Positions 7,663 through 16,090 of a stretch of 42,077 nucleotides of DNA are shown here, piece after piece (within the stretch, counting starts at the first letter, position 1; each line of letters opens with the position of its first letter). Origin of the DNA: Planctomycetia bacterium (GTDB lineage: Bacteria; Planctomycetota; Planctomycetia; Pirellulales; Thermoguttaceae); the NCBI GenBank assembly GCA_030537455.1, contig JAUNMR010000001.1, forward strand, positions 64,779 to 106,855. The letters run 5' to 3'. The notes below the pieces were generated by a model. The model did not search any database, was not told the DNA's origin, and saw only the letters and a program-made list of their open reading frames with translations. A program made the position numbers and the translations under genes.

Positions 7663-9084
7663 ATGACCCAACTTATACAAGCGCGTAACGGCGTCGTCAC
7701 GCCGGAAATGGTAATTGTTGCGCAAAAAGAAAAACTCGATCCCGAAGTCGTAAGACAGGAAATCGCCGCCGGAAGAATGATCATTCCCGCGAACAAAGTC
7801 CATCTGAGTAAAGGACTTTCACCCATTGCCATCGGGAAAATGGCGACCACTAAAATCAACGCCAATCTTGGAGTATCTGCGCTGGCCGGCGACCCCGATA
7901 GGGAACTGGAAAAAATTCGTTGCGCTGTAAAGTACGGCGCCGATACCATTATGGATCTCTCTACCGGAGACGACCTCGATCTCCTGCGCACCAGGATGAT
8001 CGACGCGGTCAGCGTACCTGTCGGCGTCGTCCCGATGTACCAGATCTGTGAAGAGTTAGACGATATCCTCGATATGACAAAGCAGAATATCCTCGACGTC
8101 GTCGAAAAACAGGCAAAGCAGGGCGTCGACTACATGACGATTCACTGCGCGCTTCTGCAGCGTCACATTCCGCTGGTCGATTCCAGACTCACTGGTATCG
8201 TTAGTCGCGGCGGTTCTCTCACCGCTAAGTGGATGGTTGCGCACAACGCTGAAAACCCGTTCTACGAGGCTTTTGACGAACTATGCGAGATCATGAAGGC
8301 ATATGACGTCTCATGGTCGCTCGGCGACGGTATGAGACCCGGATGTCTACATGACGCCAGCGATCAAGCTCAATTCGCCGAACTTTCCGTCATGGGCGAG
8401 TTGACAAAGAGAGCGTGGGAACACGGAACACAGGTCATGATCGAAGGGCCCGGACACGTCCCGGTCGATCAGATCGCCGATAATATGCGTCGACAAGCCA
8501 AGGAGTGCTTTGAGGCGCCTTTCTATGTACTAGGCCCCGTTGTTTGTGACGTCGCTCCCGGATACGACCACATTACCAGTGCGATCGGTGCGACTATCGC
8601 CGCGTTTAACGGCGCCGCTATGCTGTGCTATGTCACGCCAAAAGAGCATTTAGGCCTGCCGAACCTCGAAGACGTTCGCGTCGGATGCGTCTCCTATAAG
8701 ATCGCCGCGCACGCCGCTGATATTGCCCTCAAGCGCCCGGGCGCTCGAGAACGAGACGACGAAATGGCCCGCGCTAGATACGCTTTCGATTGGGAAAAGC
8801 AGTTCGCTCTCGCTTTAGACCCCGAACGCGCTCGAGAGTACTACTATCAAGCACGGCAAGACGCAAACGATGAAAAAGCACAGCGTTCTGACCTCGCGCA
8901 ACTATCGCCTAAAGAACTGCCCGCCGTGCCTAATTGCGCTCGTGCACAAGCGCTCGAAAATGGAGACGCCCCAAACGAGGATTTCTGCACAATGTGCGGT
9001 CCAAAATTCTGCGCTATGAGAACCACCGCCGACTTGATTCGTCTACGCAAGTTACAAGAAGAACAGCCGAGCGATGGGAACTAA
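7663..9084 (+). CDS. thiC: phosphomethylpyrimidine synthase ThiC
   Basis: A 473-residue radical SAM enzyme that rearranges 5-aminoimidazole ribotide into HMP-P for thiamine. The non-canonical cluster motif C-x2-C-x4-C is at Cys442, Cys445 and Cys450 ([13 protein letters not shown]). Other family landmarks are [54 protein letters not shown] and the conserved PKEHLGLPN. It is of the shorter type without the N-terminal extension of the E. coli protein (about 630 residues). AAGGG lies before the ATG. No TPP riboswitch was found in the 74-base spacer after pyrD, so regulation is not obvious. Confidence 0.97.
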   Translation: MTQLIQARNGVVTPEMVIVAQKEKLDPEVVRQEIAAGRMIIPANKVHLSKGLSPIAIGKMATTKINANLGVSALAGDPDRELEKIRCAVKYGADTIMDLSTGDDLDLLRTRMIDAVSVPVGVVPMYQICEELDDILDMTKQNILDVVEKQAKQGVDYMTIHCALLQRHIPLVDSRLTGIVSRGGSLTAKWMVAHNAENPFYEAFDELCEIMKAYDVSWSLGDGMRPGCLHDASDQAQFAELSVMGELTKRAWEHGTQVMIEGPGHVPVDQIADNMRRQAKECFEAPFYVLGPVVCDVAPGYDHITSAIGATIAAFNGAAMLCYVTPKEHLGLPNLEDVRVGCVSYKIAAHAADIALKRPGARERDDEMARARYAFDWEKQFALALDPERAREYYYQARQDANDEKAQRSDLAQLSPKELPAVPNCARAQALENGDAPNEDFCTMCGPKFCAMRTTADLIRLRKLQEEQPSDGN

Positions 9085-9105
9085 TTCTACGCCACGCCGT
9101 CTCAC

Positions 9106-9126
9106 TCCCTGACGACTGCTCAGGGA
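9106..9126 (+). repeat. short hairpin between thiC and ribD
   Basis: TCCCTGA (9106-9112) pairs perfectly with TCAGGGA (9120-9126) over a seven-base loop. No T-tract follows, so it is not a typical intrinsic terminator. Confidence 0.5.
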
Positions 9127-9168
9127 ACGACTCGACTATTCTGCATTTCATACGGAAAGTTGCTGCCA

Positions 9169-10347
9169 ATGATTTCGAACATTGATACGTTATATATGCG
9201 TCACGCGTTGCGTCTAGCACGGCGTGGTCAAGGACTCGTCGAACCGAATCCTATGGTCGGTTGCGTTATTGTTCGAGGGGGGGAGCTAGAAGAGGAGCTC
9301 AATAATATGAACCCCTTGACCGACGACCTACCGCCCGCGGCTTCTGCGCTCATTGTCGGGGAGGGATGGCACAGAGTCTACGGTGGTCCTCATGCTGAGG
9401 TTAATGCGCTCCAGAGCGCTGGCTACTTGGCAAGGGACGCGACTATGTACGTTACGCTAGAACCATGCGTACACTTCGGAAAAACCCCACCATGTGTCGA
9501 CGCCGTAATTGCCGCTGGCGTCAAACGCGTATGCATTGCCATGGTTGACCCCAATCCCATTGTTGCCGGTCAGGGCTTGAAAAAACTTCGGGACGCTAAT
9601 ATCGAGGTGGAAGTCGGCGTCTGTGAGGAGCTGGCAAAAGAACTCAACGCCCCGTATATTACAAGACTTACAAAAAATCGACCATGGATCATTGCGAAGT
9701 GGGCGATGACTCTCGACGGGAAAATCGCCACGAGAATTGGCTCAAGCTATTGGATCTCCTCGGAACAATCGCGCTTACGCGTACACGAGTGGCGCGAGTG
9801 TGTCGACGCTATTCTCATTGGCAGTCGTACCGCCATGGAGGACGATCCCAAACTCACGGTCAGATTTCCCGACGGTCGTGCCCCCAAACGCACGCCCACG
9901 AGAATCGTGATCGACTCTGGCGGCGCACTTTCCGTCTTTTCTGAACTGGCGCTCACCGCGCGAGACGTCCCCCTCATGCTTGTCTTCGGTCCGGACACGC
10001 CAAAGGGCAAATCTGAATTCTGGGCCTCAAAGGGCGCCGAACCCTATACGATTAACGCTCACACGCGTGAACAAAGACTCATTCTTCTTATGCAGGAGCT
10101 TGCAAATCGTGGTATGACCAACGTTATGGTCGAGGGCGGCGGCGAGCTGTTAGGTCACATGTTCGACCTGGAATTAATCGACGAGGTACGCGTCTTTATG
10201 GCCCCAAAAATTGTTGGGGGAAAACAAGCCGTCGTTCCCGTCGGAGGGGTGGGGCGAGAACTCATGAGAAAGGCCGCCACCCTCAAAAATACTGTCATTG
10301 AAACGATCGGGGAGGACGTCCTCGTCTCCGGAATCGTCAATTACTAA
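9169..10347 (+). CDS. ribD: bifunctional riboflavin deaminase/reductase RibD
   Basis: Catalyses the deamination of the GTP-derived pyrimidine and the NADPH-dependent reduction of its ribosyl side chain in riboflavin synthesis. The zinc deaminase domain shows HAEVNAL (His75, Glu77) and PCVHFGKTPPC (Cys100, Cys109). The reductase domain begins near RPWIIAKWAMTLDGKIAT and includes VEGGGELLGHMF. The ATG at 9169 has GGAAAG nine bases upstream; the frame also opens at a TTG at 9160. Odd feature: about 22 extra residues between GCVIVRGG and VGEGWH, where most homologues have a tight turn. No other rib genes or FMN riboswitch are adjacent. A strong terminator follows. Confidence 0.95.
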   Translation: MISNIDTLYMRHALRLARRGQGLVEPNPMVGCVIVRGGELEEELNNMNPLTDDLPPAASALIVGEGWHRVYGGPHAEVNALQSAGYLARDATMYVTLEPCVHFGKTPPCVDAVIAAGVKRVCIAMVDPNPIVAGQGLKKLRDANIEVEVGVCEELAKELNAPYITRLTKNRPWIIAKWAMTLDGKIATRIGSSYWISSEQSRLRVHEWRECVDAILIGSRTAMEDDPKLTVRFPDGRAPKRTPTRIVIDSGGALSVFSELALTARDVPLMLVFGPDTPKGKSEFWASKGAEPYTINAHTREQRLILLMQELANRGMTNVMVEGGGELLGHMFDLELIDEVRVFMAPKIVGGKQAVVPVGGVGRELMRKAATLKNTVIETIGEDVLVSGIVNY

Positions 10348-10379
10348 TTCATGTCGCACTGTGCGTAAACTCAGAGTTT

Positions 10380-10425
10380 AAACGATTTGAACCGGTTCTG
10401 AAATGGTCTGTTCAAATCGTTTTTT
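10380..10425 (+). terminator. rho-independent terminator after ribD
   Basis: A 13-base perfect stem (AAACGATTTGAAC, 10380-10392, with GTTCAAATCGTTT, 10410-10422) and a 17-base loop, followed by more T. Confidence 0.88.
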
Positions 10426-10477
10426 ATTCCATACGCGCCCAGACTCCATTCTTCGCAAGCCTTAAACTTGCCTCGTT

Positions 10478-11659
10478 ATGACAGATTCAAATATAAATAA
10501 CCAGGAAATTTTTAACCCTAAACGCATAGGCGGCGTGAATTTGCGCAATTCCATCTTACGCGCCGCTACACACGAGGCGCTTGCCGACCAAGACGGAAAG
10601 CCCACGCAAAGACTCCACGCCATGTATCGCCAGCTAGCTAAGGGGGGCGTAGGCGCTATAATCACAGGCTTTATCAGCGTCTCTCCCTTGGGCAAAACGA
10701 CCTTTCCTGGAATGCTCATGCTCGACTGCGACGCTAAGGTCGACGCCTTTCGTCAGCTCGTGCAGACCGTCCATGAACACGGCGCGCCGATCATTGCACA
10801 GCTAGCGCATTGTGGTCGTCATGGCGTCGCTGGACGTGACGCGTGCGTTAACCGCATGACTTCGCAGCATTTCCTGCGGATTATCAACGACTTTACTGCC
10901 GCTGCGCTGCGTGCTCAGCACGCCGGGTTCGACGCCGTTGAGCTACACGTCGCCCACGGATACTTACTCAGTGAGATCCTTTCGCCACGTACCAATCGAC
11001 GCAATGACGATTTTGGGGGCGATCCGATCCGGCGTGCCGAGACTATCTGCCGAATTATACGTCAGGTAAAGGCGAGCGCGCCATGCTTGCCGATTTGGAT
11101 TAAATTCAATGCGCAAGAGAAGAAAGGAATGAACTCCCAAACCGCCGTCGAGGCGGCAAGTCTCTTTAAAGACGCCGGAGTCGACGCCCTGGAAATCTCA
11201 TGTGGAATGTCCTCTGAACCCTTCCACATTATCCGAGGCGACGTGCCATACGACGCCATATGTCATGACGTTCCGCTTTATAATCGTCTCCCTAGAGCGC
11301 TACAGCGCGCGCTAAAGCCCCTGGCGTCCCGCGCGCTTGCCTCGCCATTGCCGATTAGAATGTACAATCGCGACGCCGCGCGTGCGATCAAAGCCGCCGT
11401 CCAACTGCCGACCATACTTGTCGGGGGAGTGCACGATCTATCGGAAATACAAGAGGTTATTACAAGTCGCGACGTCGACGCCGTCTCTATGTGCCGACCT
11501 TTAATTTGCGAGCCGAATCTCGTCAAAAAATACCAAGAGCAAACGCAAACGACCGCTAAATGTCGTGCCTGCAATCGTTGTATTATAGGAATTTTGCAAC
11601 GTTCCTTGCGCTGTTACCACGCGCGACAGTCCACAAAAGACGGCGACGGCGAGAAATAA
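10478..11659 (+). CDS. NADH:flavin oxidoreductase / Old Yellow Enzyme family
   Basis: A 393-residue FMN-binding TIM barrel. Recognisable are LRNSILRAATHEALAD at the start, IAQLAHCGRHG, the active-site region HVAHGYLLSEILSPRTNRR-DDFGG, and a late VGGV phosphate-binding turn. After the barrel come four cysteines (CRACNRC then C after ten residues), close to the 4Fe-4S motif of the 2,4-dienoyl-CoA reductase branch, but the flavodoxin/NAD domains that follow in that 670-residue enzyme are absent. The physiological substrate cannot be predicted. The downstream terminator is shared with the convergent gene. Confidence 0.88.
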   Translation: MTDSNINNQEIFNPKRIGGVNLRNSILRAATHEALADQDGKPTQRLHAMYRQLAKGGVGAIITGFISVSPLGKTTFPGMLMLDCDAKVDAFRQLVQTVHEHGAPIIAQLAHCGRHGVAGRDACVNRMTSQHFLRIINDFTAAALRAQHAGFDAVELHVAHGYLLSEILSPRTNRRNDDFGGDPIRRAETICRIIRQVKASAPCLPIWIKFNAQEKKGMNSQTAVEAASLFKDAGVDALEISCGMSSEPFHIIRGDVPYDAICHDVPLYNRLPRALQRALKPLASRALASPLPIRMYNRDAARAIKAAVQLPTILVGGVHDLSEIQEVITSRDVDAVSMCRPLICEPNLVKKYQEQTQTTAKCRACNRCIIGILQRSLRCYHARQSTKDGDGEK

Positions 11660-11690
11660 AAAAGGCGCGACGGAATTTCCTGCGCGCCTA
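11656..11690 (-). terminator. terminator of the isochorismatase-family gene, possibly bidirectional
   Basis: AGGCGCG (11663-11669) pairs with CGCGCCT (11683-11689). On the minus strand the stem is followed by a run of six T, so it best serves the gene ending at 11707. It also directly follows the stop of the plus-strand oxidoreductase. Confidence 0.8.
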
Positions 11691-11706
11691 AGGGGATTCT
11701 TTATAA

Positions 11707-12261
11707 TTACAGACGACCGGTCACGAGTTTGCTAATCTCTTTAAAACCAGGCGAGCTGGACGTTTCGAGCGTCTCAAATAGGAAAGACTCCACCGTCGTG
11801 GGCGTGACTCCCATGCGCCAAAGACGTTCAAGCGCCGTGGTCATATCGAGTCGAGTACGAGAACCGGTACCGTCGACCGCAAGGCTCACGTTCTTACCCA
11901 GCGACAGTAGATCGAGCGCCGTCTGTAAAACACAGATGTGCGTCTCAATCCCAGCAATAAGAACGTTTGCGCGTGAACTGTTACTAAAATGTGCGCGTAT
12001 CTCGTCTGTTCCAAGACAGCTAAAGGTCTTCTTGTCATAGACTGTGGCGTTCGCGACGTGCTCTCGCAACTCCTCTACTGTATCGCCAAGACCCTTGGGA
12101 TATTGACGCGTAACTACCATCGGAAGTGAAAGAATGCCACAACCTTGTACAAGACGCTTAGCGCAAGGGATAAGTTCCGACGCGTTGTGCATTGCCGGGA
12201 CGATCTTCTCTTGAAAGTCAATCAGAAGAACTTCGGTATTTTCGGATGTTAAACGTGCCAT
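11707..12261 (-). CDS. isochorismatase-family cysteine hydrolase
   Basis: A 184-residue cytoplasmic protein of the isochorismatase-like alpha/beta fold. The expected triad is visible: Asp15 in LLIDFQEK, Lys78 in DKKTFSC and Cys110 in IAGIETHICVLQTALDL. The last motif is typical of the YcaC-like branch, whose substrates are mostly unknown; relatives include nicotinamidases and other amidases. It lies 36 bases downstream of the HEAT-like lipoprotein gene on the same strand, so co-transcription is likely. No clear Shine-Dalgarno precedes the ATG. Confidence 0.87.
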   Translation of the reverse strand: MARLTSENTEVLLIDFQEKIVPAMHNASELIPCAKRLVQGCGILSLPMVVTRQYPKGLGDTVEELREHVANATVYDKKTFSCLGTDEIRAHFSNSSRANVLIAGIETHICVLQTALDLLSLGKNVSLAVDGTGSRTRLDMTTALERLWRMGVTPTTVESFLFETLETSSSPGFKEISKLVTGRL

Positions 12262-12297
12262 GGGACAGACAGCAGGCTCTGATGAAGGAAAACTTTG

Positions 12298-13152
12298 TTA
12301 TTTAAACACGCCGGTTTCGGTCGAAAGTTTCGGGAGGCGCGACGTCATACTGTCTTCTGCCGGCGCTGAATCAGCGTCGCCGCGCTTATACGCAAGGTAC
12401 TGAGCCCAAGCCTCGGCGTTGAGACCGTATTTCTTATGCGTGACTTGCGCAAGAGAAGCACACGCCGTCGTTTGAAGAGCTCCGTCGTCGAGTTTCTCGC
12501 CGATCAGACCCGACTCAAGCGTTGTAAGAACCTCGGGGGCGTCCGCTTCTTCGAAATTCCCGAATCCGCGCAAAATTGCCACTCGAATATCTTTACGACG
12601 ATTATTCTCCTCTTCTGAACCGGCCGCGATGGAGTAGGGGAGAGACTCGTATTTCTTATGAAGAAGTTCTGCGGCAAGACGACGTTCACGACGACTCGAC
12701 CCTTTTGCGGCGCCTTCCGTACAATAGACGCTCAATGCATGACACGCGGAGAGCGTTAGTTCAAGGTCGTCGGAAAAGAGCGCGTCATAAAAGAGCTTTT
12801 CCGCCGCGGGGCTGGAATAATTCAACGAAATGCGACACGCCGCTTCCAGAACGGAACGACGAATATGAGGACTGATATTCTTATCGTATTCCTCTGATAG
12901 TTGGACAAGTAGTACGTCCTTCTCTTCCGGAGACGCTTTCTGACCTTTTTTGCCCTTTTCCTCGATCAGTTTAACGCGCTCCCACGGTCGAACAAACCCG
13001 GGAATCGTATCGCTACGACGCTCCGCGCCCGGAAGGTAGAGTAGAAGCTTAGAATCCGTCGAAAAAAAGGGCGTCGCACAGCCGATAACCAGCATGACGA
13101 GCATACTGAGGCAGAGGAAGAGCTCTAACTGTGATTTGATCTCACGTCGCAT
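12298..13152 (-). CDS. HEAT-repeat-like lipoprotein
   Basis: A 284-residue protein whose N-terminus is a lipoprotein signal: basic start, hydrophobic stretch, and lipobox LVIGC with the lipidated Cys25. The mature part is mostly predicted helix. Segments such as SPHIRRSVLEAACRISL and DLELTLSACHALSVYC look like HEAT/armadillo repeats that build a protein-binding solenoid. No enzyme motif is seen. Function unknown; it would be membrane-tethered on the periplasmic side. An inverted repeat overlapping a possible -10 box lies about 50-75 bases upstream. Confidence 0.75.
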   Translation of the reverse strand: MRREIKSQLELFLCLSMLVMLVIGCATPFFSTDSKLLLYLPGAERRSDTIPGFVRPWERVKLIEEKGKKGQKASPEEKDVLLVQLSEEYDKNISPHIRRSVLEAACRISLNYSSPAAEKLFYDALFSDDLELTLSACHALSVYCTEGAAKGSSRRERRLAAELLHKKYESLPYSIAAGSEEENNRRKDIRVAILRGFGNFEEADAPEVLTTLESGLIGEKLDDGALQTTACASLAQVTHKKYGLNAEAWAQYLAYKRGDADSAPAEDSMTSRLPKLSTETGVFK

Positions 13153-13197
13153 GACGTACCTGCGCTATCCGTAACTAAAAGGACCGATCCGTGGCGT

Positions 13198-13238
13198 AAC
13201 AGCGCGAGTCTTATAGGCGCGCTGTTGATACGTTCGTA
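13198..13238 (-). promoter_or_regulatory. inverted repeat overlapping a possible promoter of the lipoprotein gene
   Basis: AACAGCGCG (13198-13206) and CGCGCTGTT (13218-13226) are perfect reverse complements. On the minus strand TATAAG (13210-13215) sits in the loop and could be a -10 box, with TTACGA 18 bases upstream as a weak -35. This is the arrangement of a repressor operator; the promoter boxes are not strong. The rest of the 13153-13438 gap shows nothing else. Confidence 0.4.
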
Positions 13239-13438
13239 AAATACTAAAGAAACGTAAATAAATCAAGACGGGTTTACGTAATCCCTGCGACGCCTAAAGC
13301 GCCGTTCAACCACCGATGCGGATGTAAAGAGGTTTGCGAACCCGTTAGTCGATATCTCCTATGAAAGCGTCGCGAAATGAAAACACACACGAACGATCTA
13401 CGCTCAATGAGGTTAGCGCATTATAAAACTTACCTGAA

Positions 13439-13839
13439 TTACGCCTTTGTTGTGTTCGCTAATATAGGCTCCTCCAACCAGGTTTCGATCTTCTCAAGTG
13501 GTTCTTCGAGCAAATCGGAAATTTCGAAGTTCGTGTATCCATGAAGCGCCATTCTGTGAACCACGCCCTTTTGCCATTGCTCACAAATCTGTCTTTCTGC
13601 TTCCGAATCTGTCTTTTTCGCTCTAAAATATGTCTTTCTTCCGCGGAACATTCAGCGAGAAACTCCACATAAAACTATACATGAAGCATTGCATACGCTT
13701 CTGCATACGTCTTCGTTATCAAAGGAGGGACTCTCTTATCAAAAAATTTAGAAAGACCTTCTTCGCGTCGTTCTGCAAGAACCTCTTCGAAAACATGATT
13801 TAACAATTCCTCGCTTATTTCGGTCATGTTTTCGTTCAT
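13439..13839 (-). pseudogene. decayed C-terminal part of an Rpn-type nuclease/transposase relative
   Basis: Read on the minus strand, a 54-residue frame starts at the ATG at 13837-13839 (MNENMTEISEELLNHVFEEV...) and stops at a TAG at 13675-13677. Coding sense continues in the same frame (FYVEFLAECSAEERHI) and then shifts frame near 13600 into the tail ending at 13439. That tail, MALHGYTNFEISDLLEEPLEKIETWLEEP in pieces, closely parallels the C-terminus of the intact neighbour (MALQGKTSYEIADFL and ATVETWLDG). One stop and one frameshift indicate a broken gene. The N-terminal nuclease domain is absent. Confidence 0.65.
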
Positions 13840-14072
13840 ATGATTCCATCTGGATTTAGTTTGACGCCTTGAAATACCGATTCGATTTCTTCGCCAAAAG
13901 TTGAATCAGAGACTATTACGCGAAGTAAGGCGCCAGCGCCTTCTCTCTGATTTGACTCTTTATCTGCGACAGAGTAGGGCGCCGCGTCGCATAACTCTTT
14001 TCCGTGTTGATTGCCAATTCGACACAGTCCCCGGCTTTTAGCGAATAATAAGATTGGCGATTTTGTTATTTG
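13836..14072 (-). other. open frame without start codon, possible gene remnant
   Basis: A 78-residue stop-to-stop frame lacking Met ends in TGA at 13836-13838, overlapping the ATG of the next broken frame as ATGA, the usual sign of translational coupling. Its last part (VIVSDSTFGEEIESVFQGVKL) looks protein-like, but no family is recognised. It also contains an imperfect GGCGCCAGCGCC palindrome at 13929-13940. It may be the 3' end of a deleted gene. Confidence 0.3.
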
Positions 14073-14166
14073 CTACGAAGACGCTGTCGAGTGGCAAACT
14101 CACGTGAGCAGTTCGCGCTCACTGTACTTAGCGCGTCAGTAAAAATCTGACGCCAACTTTGAGAGC

Positions 14167-15072
14167 CTAACATTGCCCGTCCAACCAGGTCTCGACGGTC
14201 GCCTGAGGTACGTCAAGAAAATCTGCAATTTCGTAGCTAGTTTTCCCTTGAAGAGCCATCTTGCGCGCGTAGTTCATTTGCATCTGCTCCCTATTCTGTC
14301 TTTCTTCCGCACGCCCTTCCTCAAGCGCCTTTTCCCGGAACTGATTAAACATGAGGTTTCTAAAATCGGTCACGATTTGATCCATATTATCTCCTCCTTG
14401 CTTTAGTAATTTCTCTAAATTAACCGGTTCAATTTCTATGCCACAAAACGCTTGCAGGAACTGCACGACCAAGGGAATATCTTGAACCGCTGGATATTCG
14501 ATTATCGCCGAAGGATGGTCGACTTGGTAACATACCGTCGCGATAAACGCAAAGTCTGAACGCAATTTGCGTATGTCTTCAAGCGTAAGCCGTCTAATAT
14601 CGATGACATTGATCTTGTAATCGCTGAGATAAACGCCCAACTTTTCCGCGTACTCAGAGGGAAGATTGAGTCGCTCCTTTAAAGACAAGTACTTCGTCCA
14701 CGGCTCTCGACCATAGTAAAGAACCAACGTGACGACCGGATAGCGAACGGCTTTGGGATTATTTAGCTGTTCGCGGTAACTTGCTCCGTCATATCCTATA
14801 ACGCGCAACGGCATGTCTGGGTCGATTGACGTCTGGCTCTCCACGCCCAGAAATGCAAAAACAACACCGTTACGCTTCCACTTTGCTGCGCTATCGCGCA
14901 GAAGAGAGCGGAGCTGACCGTCTGAATCGACGAACGACTGATGCGTTGGGATTATCTCAAGTTCTGACGCCGATACCACCTCTTCATTGCCAAAGATCGT
15001 AAAATTAATAAGATCCGCGACTATCGTCGGTTTGGAGGTTATCATTCGTTCGACGACGTCTTTTTCACTCAT
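14167..15072 (-). CDS. Rpn-family recombination-promoting nuclease / putative transposase
   Basis: A 301-residue protein from the ATG at 15072, with AAGGAG about seven bases before it (the frame extends two codons to a TTG at 15078). The family is PD-(D/E)XK nuclease-like. Visible landmarks are DLINFTIFG near the start, the core AFLGVESQTSIDPDMPLRVIGYD with a Glu followed by hydrophobic residues, and TLVLYYGREPWT, a hallmark of Rpn/transposase_31 proteins. The C-terminus ends in a small helix-turn-helix-like unit (GKTSYEIADFLDVPQATVETWL). In E. coli the Rpn proteins are DNA endonucleases that raise recombination; transposition is not established. A perfect consensus promoter precedes it and a decayed relative lies downstream. 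Confidence 0.82.
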   Translation of the reverse strand: MSEKDVVERMITSKPTIVADLINFTIFGNEEVVSASELEIIPTHQSFVDSDGQLRSLLRDSAAKWKRNGVVFAFLGVESQTSIDPDMPLRVIGYDGASYREQLNNPKAVRYPVVTLVLYYGREPWTKYLSLKERLNLPSEYAEKLGVYLSDYKINVIDIRRLTLEDIRKLRSDFAFIATVCYQVDHPSAIIEYPAVQDIPLVVQFLQAFCGIEIEPVNLEKLLKQGGDNMDQIVTDFRNLMFNQFREKALEEGRAEERQNREQMQMNYARKMALQGKTSYEIADFLDVPQATVETWLDGQC

Positions 15073-15141
15073 TGACAAGCTCCTTTCTGTTCCTTGCCTA
15101 GCTCAGTCGCCAAGCATCGACGCCTAGTCGATTCCGACGGT

Positions 15142-15170
15142 ATTATACCACAAATGACCAGCGCTGTCAA
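15142..15170 (-). promoter_or_regulatory. perfect sigma-70 consensus promoter of the Rpn-family gene
   Basis: On the minus strand TTGACA (15165-15170) and TATAAT (15142-15147) are both exact consensus with a 17-base spacer. The predicted start lies about 60 bases before the ATG. It is the strongest promoter match in the window. Confidence 0.8.
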
Positions 15171-15395
15171 ACAACGGCTATCGAATGTGGCTCCCGTTTG
15201 ACGGCTCGGCGCTTGGTTTTAGTCCACGCGTCGACGGGCGATTTTATAACGAGCGCATGTCCAAACGATCGACACAGCTTCGGCGTTACTATTCAAGGCT
15301 CGCAGGAGCTTTGCAAAAACCGATGAAACGCGATTGTTTCAGCACGCGTTTTGCATACTGATACGCGCCAATAGGTTTCAACGCCGGATTCGAGT
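15171..15395. other. intergenic stretch, no feature recognised
   Basis: Between the promoter of the Rpn-family gene and the PRAI-like remnant I see no convincing gene, RNA or repeat. A 74-residue minus-strand frame (15293-15517) overlaps the remnant out of frame and looks spurious. Confidence 0.5.
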
Positions 15396-15820
15396 TCAGA
15401 CCGTTCTAATTCGCTTGGCGACATATTCCAATACGTTTCGAACGCGTGTGAGATCGAACTGGTCGGAACGATCGCGCACGCCTGATTCCATGTCGAGATA
15501 GAACCGACGATCGCCAACTACCGTTGCGATTTCCACGAACTGCTCTGCAAGATTTTCCGGTGTTAGTCCGTCGGCGCATCCGCAGTATTCCACTTGTGGC
15601 GCTTGGTAACGTCGCGCTACCTTGTAGTGACCACCGGAGGCGTCAAACAGATACTTAACGTTGACGCTCGCACGAATCATGACGACATCGTAACGCGTCT
15701 TTTGATTTCTACAAGAGCTATTTTGAGTTATATTGAAATCTTTTATATCGCCAGAGCCAGAGCTTGGTCGACTTCAAGCGTACACGCGGTTTTCACAACG
15801 TCAAACGAAACCGTTGTTAA
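15396..15820 (-). pseudogene. remnant of a phosphoribosylanthranilate-isomerase-like gene
   Basis: The clearest part is a 94-residue frame (15396-15680) with VKYLFDASGG, a degraded GCADGLTPENLAEQF, and FYLDMESGVRD followed by FDLTRVRNVLE. This is the C-terminal third of a TIM-barrel family usually annotated as phosphoribosylanthranilate isomerase-like. The same frame continues upstream without a start (KTRYDVVMIRASV). A second frame (about 15746-15820, TACTLEVDQALALAI) appears to be the preceding segment displaced by a frameshift near 15745. The first half of the barrel is missing. Family recognition is from motif memory; the pseudogene state rests on the missing N-terminus and the frame change. 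Confidence 0.5.
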
Positions 15821-15882
15821 TTATGAATTGCGAGTAATACTCAGCGGGCGTTGTGTACATTAACGCACATCGTTTAGACATA

Positions 15883-15923
15883 AAAAACACGACAATGTGC
15901 TGTTGACATTTTGCACATTGTCG
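15883..15923 (-). terminator. rho-independent terminator downstream of rpsU
   Basis: CGACAATGTGC (15890-15900) and GCACATTGTCG (15913-15923) form an 11-base perfect stem with a 12-base loop. On the minus strand it is followed by TGTTTTTTA. It closes the rpsU transcript about 170 bases after the rpsU stop. Confidence 0.85.
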
Positions 15924-16090
15924 CGTTGATATTGGGGTAGGGCGATCCGTTGAAATGATCCGTGTTGACGTCACAATACACGACAAAGTCGCTTTTAGCG
16001 GAACCGGACGTCACCTCCCAGGAGTCGAACCCGTATTTTGTTTACCGACCGTTAGTTTAAATGGTCGTTACGTGAGTCGCTACGTTAAAA

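Noticed and set aside
9085..9168. FMN riboswitch before ribD
   Set aside because: The spacer is 84 bases and too short for the six-helix aptamer; only a small hairpin is visible.
15985..16080. tRNA gene on the minus strand, suggested by GGGTTCGACTCC
   Set aside because: No acceptor stem partner for the bases after the T-arm, no D-loop motif, and no workable anticodon stem at the right distance. Only the T-arm-like string is present.
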